Shown: positions 44,482-56,260 of the stretch, piece by piece
How positions within the stretch are numbered: the stretch's first letter is position 1
Layout of the letters: every line of letters starts with the position of its first letter
DNA from: Trichobilharzia regenti
Lineage: Eukaryota; Platyhelminthes; Trematoda; Strigeidida; Schistosomatidae
Reading direction: 5' to 3'
DNA length: 64,000 nt
Assembly: GCA_944472135.2 (NCBI GenBank)
Contig: OX235270.1
Location: 57,603,267 to 57,667,266 of the forward strand
Position numbers and translations under genes: made by a program
The notes under the pieces: generated by a model
Told to the model about the DNA's origin: nothing
What the model saw: the letters and a program-made list of their open reading frames with translations, nothing else
Databases searched by the model: none

Positions 44482-45870
44482 TACTTCATTCAGTCTAGTT
44501 TGTATACTTCTCCCAATAGTCTGACTTTTTCATTATTGTGTTTGCAAATAGCAATTCCAAAAAGAAAATAATGTGTAAAGTCAACTTTCAATTATCACCA
44601 GTACTTGCTTATTGCTTCATTTGTCGTAATCTCGTTACATTTTTTTAGTGGTTGTTATATTTGCAAGTTTAGTAATTGGTGTTTGACTACTTCGCAAGCA
44701 TATCAGTACTTCTATTGTTGACTGTAGAGTTGAGTCGTAAGCTATTATGCAGATGTATATTGGTATATTGTGATTTTCTTAATATCGTCTCTATAGACGC
44801 TCCTGTTCGCTGATTATTTTACATTGTAAGTGTTGTGTATCACAGTCGTGTGATACTCTAAACATGTAGCTTGTAAATACAGCATTTTTCAAAGTAGGGA
44901 CTATACTGAAAAAAATAGTGCAAGTTTACTGTGGTCGCTTGCTCCTAGCTAAATTAAAGGTAAAAGCAGAATTCTAGAACTGATTAGGTTTTTGGAAATT
45001 ATATTTCACCGATTATTCAATCTTCTCGTAATGCAGTTTTCTTCGCATTTATCTCTGTTAATGACCTACATAATCCTCGTGACATACATCTAGTGTACAA
45101 GCCGAGGGTGTGCAACATTGATCTATGCATGCCACTACTTTGTAATCTAGACTGTTAGAAGGCAAAATGTTCTTGTTTGTAGTTAGTCGCGATAAGAGTC
45201 AGTAGAGTTGTGGTAGTTTTTATTTGTATTCGTATATCTAGGAGCAAAGCTGTACATCACTCTAGGTCAACAGTAACTCTGACCATCAAGTGTAAGTCTC
45301 AAAATGCTTTTCTGCTAACACCCTTGCTTTATTTACGAAAATTGGCCTTCTGAAGGTTGGATGTCCGATGATGCTACGTCATTGATGAATAACGTCCCTA
45401 GAGGATTATCTATGTCCCCTGACAGTAACATGTAATTCGTTCTGTGTTGAAGTTTCATGTTTCAGCATCTTAAGGTCTACTTGTAATATAATCTTAGGAC
45501 AAAGTATGCTGCAACTTCAACGTTCAGTTGGGTGACTTCCCTACTCATCTCTGGTTCTGAGTCTAGTTTAATTGAATGAAGTGGTGATAATCTTGACGAA
45601 AGATATTTTAAATCGGTACATGGTGCATAGTTATTTGCTAAGTGGAAGCCGAGAAATCATGTTACTCAATGGTCTGAAACATCCAACATTTCTTAAGACT
45701 GCGATCGATAGAGATTACGCTGCAATTACTGTTTCGTTGACTTTGTATGACCAGATCTGTATTCATCCCTTTCGCATATCGACCAACTTTATCTTGTGTA
45801 ACACCTTGTCGTTTGAGAGAGGTAATGTCCCGGAGTTCTTACTCGCCTAATATGGTTCTAGAATGCACTT
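44482..45870. other. AFG3L2 3' flank
   Basis: It presumably begins with the 3' UTR. ATTAAA at 44953 is the nearest polyadenylation-like hexamer I noticed. Nothing else is recognised. Confidence 0.45.
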
Positions 45871-45875
45871 TTTTA

Positions 45876-46100
45876 TTTCCTTCACGTTCCCAGTGGAACA
45901 TAGGGTTTCAAGCTGAAGGCTTAAAGCTTCTGTTGCAGTGTTTATTTATACAGGATGCGGTTGCTAGCGTCATGCCCAACCTTCCCTATTTACTAGTCTA
46001 ACTACTGGGTAAGTGAGTTGAAGGAGTGCGTCGGCCGGTGATCGAACCCGGACCATTTGCATGGTCGGTGAGCATGCTAACCGCTGTGCCACCGAAGCAC
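45876..46100 (-). mobile_element. tRNA-derived SINE (family B), copy 3
   Basis: This is the best preserved copy. The minus strand starts G-T-G-C-T-T-C-G-G-T-G-G-C-A-C-A-G-C-G-G (A box) and has GGGTTCGATCACCGG as B box (46036-46050). The CCAGTGGAACATAGGG phrase near 45890 is its tail. Confidence 0.75.
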
Positions 46101-46254
46101 AAAGTGCAGCCGGTTTGGATAAAAGTTGTACAGGTGGTCAGATGAGAACATCAATCCGTGAAGTCATGTTTTTCAACAAAATATGTTAGCGAACAACATT
46201 GTTTACCATCAGATATCATCAGACTCTACGCTAGTGTACAAAAAATTATATTGT

Positions 46255-46345
46255 AGAATAATTTTATTTGATAATAATCACACAGTATTATCCACTAACG
46301 ACGTTTCCACAATGACAATGTATTGCTCATAACCATATAATTTGT
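46255..46345. repeat. Decayed foldback-element arm
   Basis: TTTTATTTGATAATAATCACACAGT followed by ACGACGTTTC matches one arm of the 6347 and 40834 elements with substitutions. No opposite arm is recognisable. Confidence 0.45.
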
Positions 46346-46559
46346 GGTAACAGGGGGGGGGCGGGTAATCGGAAGTAGCATGATTATACAAACCAATGTC
46401 CAGATAGATGTAGTAGATAAATAGTCAGAATAAATAATTCTAGGTTGTAAGGAAGATGCCATTAGGCCGAGGAAGAGTTTTTTAAGACAGGGATTAGAGG
46501 TTCATTAGGAATGGTGGTGACATAGTCATATGGTTAGATCTTCACCGGCAAAAGTGATA

Positions 46560-46900
46560 ATGGCTGTTGAGCTTCTGTTCAAGGTATTCAGTATCGCAGT
46601 ATCATCTGCATACTCTTAATCAACTACACTGTTTCCTGGTAAGTCAATTCTTGAGTTTCTAACTTCGATTCAGTTGGAAAACGTATCGTGAAGTTAGGCA
46701 AAAATGGAGAGAATACTCATCTCTGGTGAACATCACTGATTGTTATAACTTCAGATGACAACTCTGCATTAGCTCTTCCATGGCTGTATGAGTTCGACTA
46801 AAGTGTCTCTATCAGTGTGATATGCTTTCTTGATACTCCCTTCACAACCAGAGATTGCCACAACACCTCTCGGTCGACGAAGTCAAAATACCTCCATGTC
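46560..46900 (-). pseudogene. Decayed RTE-like RT fragment
   Basis: The minus frame retains F-V-D-R-E-V-L-W-Q-S-L-V-V-K-G-V (RT after the catalytic FDS block) near 46850. Near 46625-46660 a segment matches the stretch before YADD. It is much more diverged than the other copies and ends in a microsatellite. Confidence 0.6.
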
Positions 46901-46911
46901 AGGAAATATGA

Positions 46912-46913
46912 CA

Positions 46914-46962
<49 letters not shown>
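46912..46962. repeat. (TA)n(GA)n microsatellite
   Basis: About 14 TA units run directly into about 11 GA units. Confidence 0.95.
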
Positions 46963-46963
<1 letters not shown>

Positions 46964-47072
46964 GTTTGATCACTTGAACATATACCTTGGCTTCCGTGTA
47001 TTGCCTGTTTCTGCCACAAACTTACATTATAATGGTAGCTGTTTTTACTGTAACTGCAATCCAAACGACCTT

Positions 47073-47195
47073 ATTGGCATAGTAGGACCTACGGGAACAT
47101 TAGTTCCAGCCAGTGTTGCTCTTTGGGTCACTGCAATATGCAAGCCTGACCACCACTTCAAGGTAGCAACTATCAGTCAATTGGGAGATGTTTAG
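47073..47195. repeat. Dispersed repeat shared with 4815-4935
   Basis: The order of phrases is the same as in the copy at 4815 (GGGAACATTAG, CAGCCAGTGT, GGGTCACTGCAATATGCAAG, GACCACCAC). It begins about 110 bp past the microsatellite. Confidence 0.5.
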
Positions 47196-47199
47196 TTAT

Positions 47200-47974
47200 G
47201 CACTAGCTAGACGGTCTAGTAGTACGTCCAACATAATCGTTTTCCCAAGAGCAGCTGAAATAATAAATACTCATGAATGTGGCAAAATTATCTAGTTTAT
47301 CATTCGTTGATTAGAAAATGGCAAATGCAGACTTGTCATTTAAAATATTCTCCGTGTATTTCTGGTTAGTATCTGCAACAAGCCCGTTGATGGCTTCTTT
47401 CCATAGTCCATTTTCAAGTTTTACATGGAAGAAGTTTACCAAAATCGGATCCAAGAGTGAGCCAATAGCGATTCTGTGTACGTATCAGTAATGTATATTG
47501 TTCAAGATTGTCTACATTTAAGGAGTAATTGTCTGAGACTAGACAGAGGAATTACCATGTCAATTTTCATTTCAGTGATTTGTTTGTATATAAACTTGAG
47601 TAGCATAAGACTCAGCATATCCCTTTCTCACTGATTTATAGTCTATCAAACTGTTTTGACGATACCAGTATCAAGATCGGACCTTGATGAATAAATCATC
47701 AACACCTGATCAAATAAGTTATGGTGAATATGACGTGTACATTGGTATCACAAATTTGTCAGGTCCAGCTCATCGGCATATGCTTTTTTTTTAACTTGAT
47801 TTGAAAGTTCAAGGGTGTGAATATAGATTAATAGGGGCTTAGGAACAAAATTATACAGGATTAGAAAATAGCTTTTAACGAAAAAAGTTGTGAATGGGAA
47901 GAGTATGGAGACAGGTTGAAAGAATAATATTTTATAACTGATAATGGAAAAAAATGCAGGGGATGTAAAAACGA
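47200..47974. other. Unannotated intergenic stretch
   Basis: No gene or element is recognised. Confidence 0.45.
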
Positions 47975-48247
47975 GATCTAAGGAAACAAACTGAATTAGT
48001 TTCTTTTAAACCCAAAGCTTCTGTTTTTCAGTGCATATAGTGAGGGCTTCTGCAATACAAAAAAGTTAGAAACATGCTGCCTTTGGTAGCTTTTTTAAAT
48101 AACTTTGAGTGATTAGTTAGTTGAGATATTGTGACAGGCGTTGACGAGCCGCTCAGTTAAGGCGCTTCTGATTGAACCGGTGTTTCCTCTTTGCAGCTAT
48201 GCTGGGTAATGTTCTCTAACACGTTTAGATGAGATCCACATAGAACG
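47975..48247 (-). pseudogene. Penelope-like endonuclease tail, split from its RT by an RTE insertion
   Basis: The minus strand reads V-G-R-S-M, then R-V-R-E-H-Y-P-A and G-S-I-R-S-A-L-T-E-R-L, and later A-E-A-L-T-I-C-T-E-K-Q-K-L, the YIG half and C-terminus of a Penelope endonuclease. The upstream half of the same domain appears at 50275-50330 beyond the RTE copy. The two are parts of one element opened by the RTE insertion. Several stops break it. Confidence 0.65.
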
Positions 48248-48249
48248 AC

Positions 48250-50274
48250 CTACCTATGTCTGTCTGTCTGTTTTCGACATAGAACTTTGCACAAATGTGC
48301 GGAAGTTCAAGTCGCCACATTCCGTGTAGCACGCGAAGCAAGAGAAGAAAGTACAAGAAAAGCATAATAGAAACAGTGAGCAGAGGTGTGAGACAAAGGA
48401 GTAATAAAGAAATACAAAACAGTTTCATTGAAGATCATAAGTCACAGGGAGTGGATGCATCTGCGCCACTGAGAACGATTTTGAGCCATGTCACCAATTG
48501 TTTCCAACCATAGATTTTTACCGTCCCGAGGACCCCAGCCTGGAAGTCTACACCTTTCTACGTGGCTTAGACCAACTGTTGTGGATTTCATTGACTGATG
48601 CCAAGTTTTTGTTTGACCGCCGCTAGCTTTTTTCCAGCCTGACCCTATATCCGCTAACATAGCTCGTCGAGGGAGGCGATGGCTTGGCATACGTAACACA
48701 TGTCCTAACCATCTCAGTCTTTGTAGCTTCACGACTTCGTCGATTGATTTCCCCTGTTTACCTAGAACTCTACGCCTAACCTCCATGTTGCTCACCTTAT
48801 TATGCCACTTTACACGGGAAATAGAACGCAGGCACCTATGATCAAAGACAGCTAGTCTTTTCATGTCTTCCACTCTCAGTGGCCAGGTCTCACAACCATA
48901 AAGGAGGACGGAGCGGACTGATGAGCAGTACACCCGCCCTTTGGTCGATAGTCGAACATCTCGTCTACGCCAGAGTCGGCGTAAACTAACAAATGCGAAA
49001 CGAGCCCCTTGTATTCGTGCTGAGATTTCGTCAGAGATCAGCCCGTTGGGGCTGATGGTACTTCCCAAATAAGTGAAGCGGTCAACGTGCTCTACCACTT
49101 CACTTCCTATTTTTAAACTAGGCGTCGATGTAGTCCAGTCCTGTAACATCATCTTGCATTTGGCGGGAGCGAATCGCATGCCAAACATTCGTAGATTGCG
49201 GCTCAAGGTGTTTAGAAGACTCTGCATTTCGTCAGCGTCTTCGCCTAGAAGGACTATATCGTCTGCATATTCCAAGTCAACGAGATTATTCCCCGGTAGC
49301 AAGTCAATCCCTGAGTCGCTGAAGTCACCTAGGGTTAAGTCCATTAACACATCTATGATGAAGTTGAATAGAAAAGGAGATAATGGGCATCCTTGACGGA
49401 CACCACTGGTCGTCATCAGTTCAGATGACAGCTCGCCGTAAGCCCTCACCTGGCTGTATGAGTACGAGTAGAGTGCCTTAATCAGTGCAATATATTTTCT
49501 TGGAATTCCCTTTACAGCCAAGCATCTCCAGAGAACTTCCCGATCGACAGAGTCGAATGCTGCCTTTAGGTCAAGAAATATAATGACTGTTGGACGCCGG
49601 TAGGAATGCCTATGTTCTAGAATCTGTCGGAGGGTGAAGATATGATCAATACACCCTCTTCCTGGTCTAAAGCCTGCCTGGCTCTCTCGTGTTTGTGCTT
49701 CCCGAGCACCACTCAGTCTACGCATGATTATTGAGCCTAAGACTTTAGATACTATATTAGTCAAGCTAATCCCTCTGTGATTATCACAGGAAGACTTGTC
49801 TCCCTTCTTGTATATGGGGATAATCAGTGACTTACACCAACCCGATGGGACTTCTTCTGATTCCCAGACGCTGCCTAGTACCTCAGTTAATCCGGACAGT
49901 AAGCTGTCTCCACCGTACTTAAATACCTCTGGAGTCATTCCATCAGGTCCCGCTGCTTTGCCTAGTTTCAGATTGGTGACAGCTTTAGTAACCTCAGTTA
50001 GTGACGGAGGACCTGTGTTTATATCCCATTCAGGGAGGTGTTGGATGCTCGGAAGGTTGAGCGTGGCTGTGGGCAAATTAAACTGCTCCTCATAATGCTC
50101 TTTCCAACGATCCAGTCGTCTATCCTGGGAGCTAATTATAGTGCCATTTTTTTCCGAGATTGTCTCACTGATGATTTGTCTTCTCCCACCCGTTTCCCTG
50201 ATGAGTCTAAAGAGTTGCCTGGTGTTGCCTATCCTCGAAGCTTTATCCATCTCTTTGGCTTTTGTCGCCCACCC
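48250..50274 (-). mobile_element. RTE-like non-LTR retrotransposon, 5'-truncated, RT intact
   Basis: The 3' end is the TCTG/CAGA repeat at 48252-48270. The coding part reads without a stop from about 50274 to 48442. The amino-terminal endonuclease is missing, as compared with the broken copy at 3113-4280. This is the best preserved RTE copy in the window. RTE elements normally end in short tandem repeats rather than poly(A), as here. Confidence 0.9.
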
Positions 50275-50532
50275 AGTTCCACACGACCAGGTGAATTGAT
50301 GTATGCACAGTGAAGTGGTCATATGTGAGATTCTGCCCTTCACATTGCTTTGAAGCAGTGGGCGGCTGGAGAATATCACTTTTAGAGTTGCTGCAGGGAA
50401 GGCTTTCTTTAGGGAACTGGAGACTATCCCCTTAGAAATATCTGCAGCCAAGTGTCTCCTAAATTCCAGATTTAAATATAGTGTTTTCTTGGGCACTAAA
50501 GTGCATTCTTCTCTTTTTGGCTTTAGTTTCAT
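48442..50532 (-). CDS. Chimeric ORF: Penelope thumb/endonuclease start fused to RTE reverse transcriptase
   Basis: The ORF has 696 codons. Residues 1 to about 86 come from a Penelope element (thumb region, then C-I-H-Q-F-T-W-S-C-G, the start of its endonuclease). From about residue 89 the RTE protein continues: P-I-Y-K-K-G-D (239-245), Q-A-G-F-R-P-G-R-G-C (285-294), F-L-D-L-K-A-A-F-D-S (319-328), V-R-Q-G-C-P-L-S-P (378-386), Y-A-D-D (422-425) and L-R-W-L-G-H-V-L-R-M near 610. All RT catalytic motifs are intact. The first ATG is in Penelope sequence, so the fusion is an accident of insertion, not a normal RTE start. Without its endonuclease it would need help in trans. There is no evidence of expression. 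Confidence 0.85.
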   Translation of the reverse strand: MKLKPKREECTLVPKKTLYLNLEFRRHLAADISKGIVSSSLKKAFPAATLKVIFSSRPLLQSNVKGRISHMTTSLCIHQFTWSCGTGWATKAKEMDKASRIGNTRQLFRLIRETGGRRQIISETISEKNGTIISSQDRRLDRWKEHYEEQFNLPTATLNLPSIQHLPEWDINTGPPSLTEVTKAVTNLKLGKAAGPDGMTPEVFKYGGDSLLSGLTEVLGSVWESEEVPSGWCKSLIIPIYKKGDKSSCDNHRGISLTNIVSKVLGSIIMRRLSGAREAQTRESQAGFRPGRGCIDHIFTLRQILEHRHSYRRPTVIIFLDLKAAFDSVDREVLWRCLAVKGIPRKYIALIKALYSYSYSQVRAYGELSSELMTTSGVRQGCPLSPFLFNFIIDVLMDLTLGDFSDSGIDLLPGNNLVDLEYADDIVLLGEDADEMQSLLNTLSRNLRMFGMRFAPAKCKMMLQDWTTSTPSLKIGSEVVEHVDRFTYLGSTISPNGLISDEISARIQGARFAFVSLRRLWRRRDVRLSTKGRVYCSSVRSVLLYGCETWPLRVEDMKRLAVFDHRCLRSISRVKWHNKVSNMEVRRRVLGKQGKSIDEVVKLQRLRWLGHVLRMPSHRLPRRAMLADIGSGWKKASGGQTKTWHQSMKSTTVGLSHVERCRLPGWGPRDGKNLWLETIGDMAQNRSQWRRCIHSL

Positions 50533-50815
50533 CTTCTTCCAGATGAGGCGTGCAGGGCATCCATTTTGAGCCAGTATATTTTAGAGAATTAGCAGCTTTC
50601 TGAGCAGTCACTGCTGCAAATTCTTCTAATATGGTGGACCAGAGATATGATGAGAGTTGTTTTTCGGCTGATAGGTATCCAGCTGCAGGAGTTTGTCAGC
50701 TGGCCATTCGAAGATTGCTTTCTGTGGATAGATCTTTTCAGAATTCCATCATCTCTTCTTGTGTATTCGACGTCCAGAAATGCAATTTTCGCTTCATTTT
50801 CAAGTTGCATCGTGA
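50275..50815 (-). pseudogene. Penelope-like RT palm end and thumb
   Basis: The minus frame 50589-50810 shows E-N-E-A-K-I-A-F-L-D-V-E-Y-T-R-R-D-D-G and S-I-H-R-K, the FLDV region of Penelope RTs, as in 9316-9693. After a stop the thumb continues in the start of the chimeric ORF to the first half of the endonuclease at about 50275. It is the upstream half of the element whose tail is at 47975-48247. The more N-terminal RT region is not recognisable upstream. Confidence 0.7.
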
Positions 50816-50819
50816 ATTT

Positions 50820-52550
50820 AACTGAAAGTTAACGTTCACAGATAGTACGAAGTATACTAACGTAAGATCTAATACCCACAACTTCTATAGTTCTAGGTAG
50901 ATCAAAGGCAAAGCAAAACACCAGAACTGACCGTCCCGTTTGTTCTTCTTCAAAGTAACATATTCATCATACGATTCTCTTTTATTTGATGATAATTCTC
51001 AAAGAGCAGAAGACCTCAGAGATATTTTTCTCTGCAACCCGAACATACTCTAACTAATAGAATCAATAACGTTTTTCATGTGAATTTGTGGAGTTTTAGA
51101 ACTGAAATAAATATGACATCACCGGGATGCCTTCCAGAATCACTTTAGATATTGTGACTCTTTTGACGGTCTTCAAAGAAGTCCAATTCTGCGTTCACTT
51201 CGGTAACTTTGACGGAGTAACGCAGGAATCCACTGAGTTTTTTCACTGTCGAAGGGTCAATCCATTTTTTCCATTCGTGGAAACTGTCTATCAGGGTACA
51301 ATATTTTGACTCGGTCCTCTGAAGTGTCAAAATCCAAATTATCAAACATTCCACCATGTACAGCTCGATAATAATTCGTAGAAAATTCTTTTCAGTAACT
51401 ATGGTGTTCTTACACCATGAGAATAAAATTATTTTTCTTTGTATTCCTTATGCTACTTAAGTTTGATAAGTAGTGTGAAATGTTTGTGAAAAGTCTTCCA
51501 ACAATTGCATGTATATCCATAGAAATGTATCTCCTTTTGTATGAAAACATTGTATTTGTAAACTTTTAAGACATATCAATATTTGTCTGTACTAATTTTG
51601 AATAAGTAATTAATGGTTTATTAGTATATGTTATGTTTTTTCCGTTTGTAAACTGGCATCCCTCAGGTGCAGTGAGAATAAATATTTTTGAAATCTGCCC
51701 TCATTAGCATACATAATTTGCTTAAGTTAAAGTTATGCATTCTGCTAATCTTACTTTGCACCTCCTAGGAGTATGTATCGGAATATTCTTATATTATTAC
51801 CCCGATTTCCTATGCTTTTGCTCCTGGACAGCCCTGACAGTCAAGTATTATTATTAGCCTCCAACTGGAGCCCTGCGTCTCTTTTGCTTTTCTTTTACAA
51901 TGTAACTGGCGTCTCAGTCTTTATGAAAATGGTTCATTCTTTCACAAACAAAAGTTCATTCGTCATTTCGATGACAACCACTTTCACGAAATTAAATAAA
52001 TTAATTACGCTGCTAATTCCTTGGACACAATTTACGATTTTATGCAACTCTTTTCCCTACCTACGATTTGTAATTAATGTTATGAAATTTTTTGTTTTAC
52101 ACCGTGCACCTACCTATCATCCCTCAGTTCTTTTACTTCTACGTGTTCCGTCGTTAATACCATATATCTTGCAAAAGCTGTTGTTCTGACAGCTTTTTAT
52201 TGTTCATAGGCTAGTGGTAACTATCAACTTCCACTTCAGGTTTTATCTCCCATTTCAATCCTTCCACTAGTTGCCCTCAAAATCACAATTGTATCAATCG
52301 CTTTATGTACATCATAATCGAGGTGTTTAATCAACTTATATACCACGTAATACAGGATTCATCTTAATTTAGTTATCAGTGTCTGTCTAACTCGTATCTT
52401 GCGAATATCATGCAATTTATGACTCATTGTTAAAAATTTGATTCCCCTACTTGGGTCCTACCTCAGTCAAATAGATAAGTATTTATTGACCTACATCTCT
52501 CAGTATGGCTAATTAGGGTATAATGAAAACCACCAACAGTTCTATATAAG
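50820..52550. other. Unassigned stretch
   Basis: A 70-codon minus frame at 51145-51357 contains K-K-L-S-G-F-L-R-Y-S-V-K and might be N-terminal Penelope sequence, but I cannot support that. A 138-codon + frame at 51773-52189 lacks recognisable motifs. Confidence 0.35.
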
Positions 52551-52554
52551 ACCA

Positions 52555-52745
52555 TCTGGTCCAAACTGGCCACAAAGCCAGCGTTGGAGAATCCTTCTCT
52601 ATCATCTACCGGGTGCCAAATAAATTGCCAAAAACATCGAAGCACCGCATTCTCCAAACAGCAGAGGCTATTGCGATACGCGTTAAACAACCAGTGCTTT
52701 GTGTGAAGAAGAAGCAAGTCCAGCCACTACTACTGCCACGGCCTG
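52555..52745 (+). pseudogene. Penelope-like endonuclease C-terminal fragment, + orientation
   Basis: The + strand reads I-I-Y-R-V-P-N-K-L-P-K, then T-A-E-A-I-A-I-R-V-K-Q-P-V-L-C and L-L-L-P-R-P. This parallels the endonuclease tails at 8703, 30014 and 47975 but on the opposite strand. Confidence 0.65.
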
Positions 52746-53690
52746 CAGTAGAAACTATAAATTAATGAATTTGTAATATTATCCTTCCTAATTCTTCTGA
52801 CATTCAGATTATTTTATGTTGATGCTATTGAGCTGTAATCTATCAATATTATTGATTCGATATTATTTAAACATTAATGTTGTTCATAACACTAATTCAT
52901 TCATTCACTATTATTGGTGTATATATAACTGTAAAGCCTGATGATGAAGTTATCGAAAATGTGAATATTCTTTGTTCAGTATCCATTCTTTTGAAAATTT
53001 TAATGGGCATTTTTCATCAGTGATAATAAATATCTTTTTTATGGATTTAAAGATATCTCTTCGTTGATTCCCATATCGTATTTATTCACGAATCAGTATG
53101 AAATACTTATTCTTGAAAGTATCTGTTTTATTTCCTCAAATTCTTATCTTACATATATATATATATATTATATATATATATATATGAAGAGATTTTGCAT
53201 TCTTACACATGCTTAATTATTCCTATTGTCGCTAAATAGGCTAAATGCCACTAAGCTATATCAACATTTGTAGTCACTTTTAAGACCAGTTTGCTCCTAT
53301 TTTAGGAAACACACTACCGAGTAATAAATAAGACATAGGAGATAATGTTAGTTTACCTTTAAAAGTTATCTACGTGATACATTCCAATCTAATAGTTTAT
53401 TGAAAAAAAACCCTGAGATTTCTGTTAGTATGAATTCAGCTTCAACCAACCATTCTTCAGCTATATGCTTTTCTGTCTGAATAGTAAAATTGTTACTACG
53501 TGACGCCAATTTTTAAAGAATGTCTATGCTCAGTTGCAATGTTCCTCGTTCTGGACTGTCACATACGTGAAGCAAATCATGAACGTTGTAAGCTGTATTA
53601 TTTTAACTGAACATGGCTTTGTAATCGTCTACATATTTATTCAAAACATTCTTCTCACCACCTAGAATACATTGAATAACTGAATATGTA
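52746..53690. other. AT-rich intergenic DNA
   Basis: A TA microsatellite lies at about 53152-53185. No gene is recognised. Confidence 0.5.
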
Positions 53691-53694
53691 ACCA

Positions 53695-55150
53695 AAGAAG
53701 AGCGACTTAGGACTGTGCAAGAACTGGCGAGGAATCATGCTGCTGTCGACGCCAAGTAAAATCCTGAGTTGCGTCATCCTGGAAAGAATAAAGGACGCAC
53801 TGGATACAGGACTCCACCCCACCAGAACAAGCTGGATTCAGGAAAGGCAAATCATGTTCTGACCAAATTGAAACTCTACGCATCATCATCACAGAACAAA
53901 GCATGAAATAGTAATCAAACCTGTACCTCAACTTTATAGACTTTGAGAAGGCCTTCGACAGCGTTGACCGTGAAGTAATTTGGAAACTACTCGAGTACTA
54001 CGGCGTACCCCAAATATCCATCAACCTTATTCAACAGCTGTACGACAACGGCACATGTCAAGTGATCCACAACGGAAGACTCAGCGAGGCGTTTGCAGTA
54101 AACACAGGAGTCAGACAAGGGTGTTGGCTTACTATCACCAATGATATTCCTAATTGTGGTGGACTGACTGGATTATGCGTCAGACTGTGGGAAACGAGAA
54201 GACAGAGATATCCTGGACCGACTGACGTGAAGAACCAAGAAGACCTGGATTTCGCGCGTGGATGACGTATGTTTGATGTCACTATCACAAAATCGAAGAC
54301 TTACAAGCGAAAACCGACAAACCGGTCTAAGAAGCAGGCGGCGAATACATGACTCCAAGTGAACATAGACAAGACGGCGGTGATGAAAATAACCAACCAA
54401 CAACAACAACAGTAGCAGCAACATCCAGCGCCAATCACCATCAACGGGAGGGATTTGAATGAGGGTACTTCATTCACTCACTTATCTAGGGAGGGAGCAT
54501 TGTCTCAACTACAGGGAGTCGGAATGGACGAGGATGTCAAATCAAGCGAGAATCGGGAAGGCGAGAAACACATCAACCTGAAATAAATCTGGAAGGATAT
54601 CTTCGTCACTCAGCCAGCATCAACAACAAAATTCTGTCGGATTCTCAATACAAACATCAAGTCAGTCAGCTCTTCTATACGGATCAGAAACTTGGCGGAC
54701 GGGTTACAAAGAATATTTCCAACAGCCTGTTGCAGACCTTTGTCAATAACTGTCTTCGCTGGCTCTATACTGAAGATCAGATGGCCGGGCCTGGCCGGAG
54801 AGAATCACCAACAAGAAACTATGGGAAGAAACAAACAAAACAAGAACCAATCGCCCAACAACAACAAATATGCGGGAGAAAGTGGAGATGGATCGGACAC
54901 TCACTGAGGAGGCCGCCGCTGGGTGACATCACGCGCGCGTCAGGCCATTGCTTGAGTGGAACCAGGCCGAAAGGGAATCGGCGGCGAGTGGGACGTTAGT
55001 TCAAGGGTGACATGGAGGAGATCGTGTGAAGAGGAGTTGAAAGAGTATGGACTAACATGGATGCAGGTGAAAAGTACAGTAGAAGACAGAAGCAAGTGGA
55101 GACGTGCAGTTGAAGCCCTATTTTCCACTAGAAACCCAAGGGAACAATAA
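53695..55150 (+). pseudogene. Second non-LTR retrotransposon family, RT and 3' end (broken)
   Basis: The + strand shows N-W-R-G-I-M-L-L-S-T-P-S-K-I-L-S-C near 53722, then N-F-I-D-F-E-K-A-F-D-S-V-D-R-E-V near 53935 in another frame, then V-N-T-G-V-R-Q-G-C near 54100 and E-D-L-D-F-A near 54240, where the catalytic DD is lost to a frameshift and deletion. The C-terminal part is at 54692-55150. The 3' signature CCCTATTTTCCACT at 55117 matches the 11526-12066 copy. These motifs differ from the RTE-like copies, so this is a second family, whose clade I cannot fix. It is not functional. Confidence 0.8.
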
Positions 55151-55937
55151 TATTAATGAATAAATCCATGAAATCAATATAAAAACGACCGAGTAAAGTA
55201 TTCAAAAGTCAAGTACTGCAGAAAGATGTGACATTCTGTAGCTTTCCATTTGTCTATCTCAGTTAGTGTTGAGCACCGGTAGTTTTAACTCCAGACATTT
55301 CCAAGAAGTTTACCAGTATGTCAGTTATCAGGAGTAGATAAAATGTAGTAATTATAAAATCTACAGAGTAAGAAGGGACAGTTAGGTTTACTGGAGCATT
55401 ACTACTTTTATTGACTCTTATTTAACTCTATTGTGTTTGGTAAGCTGCTGATATGTCTGTGCAGTTCTTAAAGCTGCATAGTCTGCTCAACCACTTTAGG
55501 GAAAGTATCAAATCAGAAAACGTCATGTGTTATAATACAGAGTTTCAGGTACATGGTACTTAATTAAGTCATTCAGGAAAGTAAATTTATTACTGCACCA
55601 GAATTTGAAAACATTGACTCTAGTAGATTCAGTTCGCTTAACAATATGTGGCATACTATCAATCGAGATTATACTGAAAGTTAACTCAAAATTATCACAG
55701 TGTCAACTGATCATACTATAATTATATAAATAAACAAAAGTATAATCTTTATGGTAATGTTAAATACTTCAACACACAGAAAGGAAGATAGCCATCATTC
55801 ACTTCACTGTCGAAGAATGCTCGAAATATCAGAATTAGCAGATCTAATCCCCAATACTACTTGCAATAATTATAAGCGGCTTGATCTTTCTTTCATACAG
55901 GTGTTGCCGACTTTGTCAGAAATTTAATGCGCCGAAT
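55151..55937. other. AT-rich flank of the tandem array
   Basis: No gene or element is recognised up to the 12-bp direct repeat. Confidence 0.5.
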
Positions 55938-55949
55938 GATTTTTGATTT
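55938..55949. repeat. Left 12-bp direct repeat flanking the array
   Basis: GATTTTTGATTT here recurs exactly at 61126-61137 at the other edge of the tandem array. It looks like a target-site duplication. Confidence 0.75.
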
Positions 55950-56187
55950 ACGAGTTGATCACTCGTAAAACATAACTAATCCTTACAAACCAAACTATAG
56001 AAAGTTAATCTGATGCTCGCTAGTGACTTGCTACAGGTCGGAGTTTCCTGAGTTCTAGTGAGAAGTCGTGACCAGTGAGGTCCAATTAGATGTCACGTGT
56101 GTGGATGGATGTCCCACCAACGACAATGGTTGGGGTCGCGCTAAATCACGAATTGGTAGAAGTTAGAATTCACGAGCCATTGAATCG

Positions 56188-56256
56188 GGTCCCAGTGGCT
56201 GAATGGTATACGAGCTTGCCTTGTAACCGGAAGGTCCTGGGTTCGAAACCCAGTGG
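56188..56256 (+). other. tRNA-Thr-like block with Pol III promoter boxes (unit 1; repeated 13 times)
   Basis: TGGCTGAATGG (56196-56206) fits an A box and GGTTCGAAACC (56230-56240) a B box, 24 bp apart. The piece between, with CTTGTAAC as anticodon loop (TGT) and TCCTGGGTTCGAA as T arm, resembles eukaryotic tRNA-Thr. The acceptor stem does not close, so this is a tRNA-derived promoter, not a working tRNA. It recurs at +394-bp steps, with B boxes at 56230, 56624, 57018 and so on to 60958. Confidence 0.75.
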
Positions 56257-56260
56257 GTGC

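Noticed and set aside
46830..47195. 121-codon + frame across the microsatellite
   Set aside because: It contains the (TA)n(GA)n tract read as I-Y and R-E repeats and spans unrelated repeats.
51773..52189. 138-codon hydrophobic + frame
   Set aside because: It is AT-rich sequence with no recognisable domain, splice context or neighbour support.
52938..52970. CTGATGA followed by GAAA near 52938-52958, possible hammerhead
   Set aside because: The 10 bases between cannot form a proper stem II and I find no stems I or III around them.
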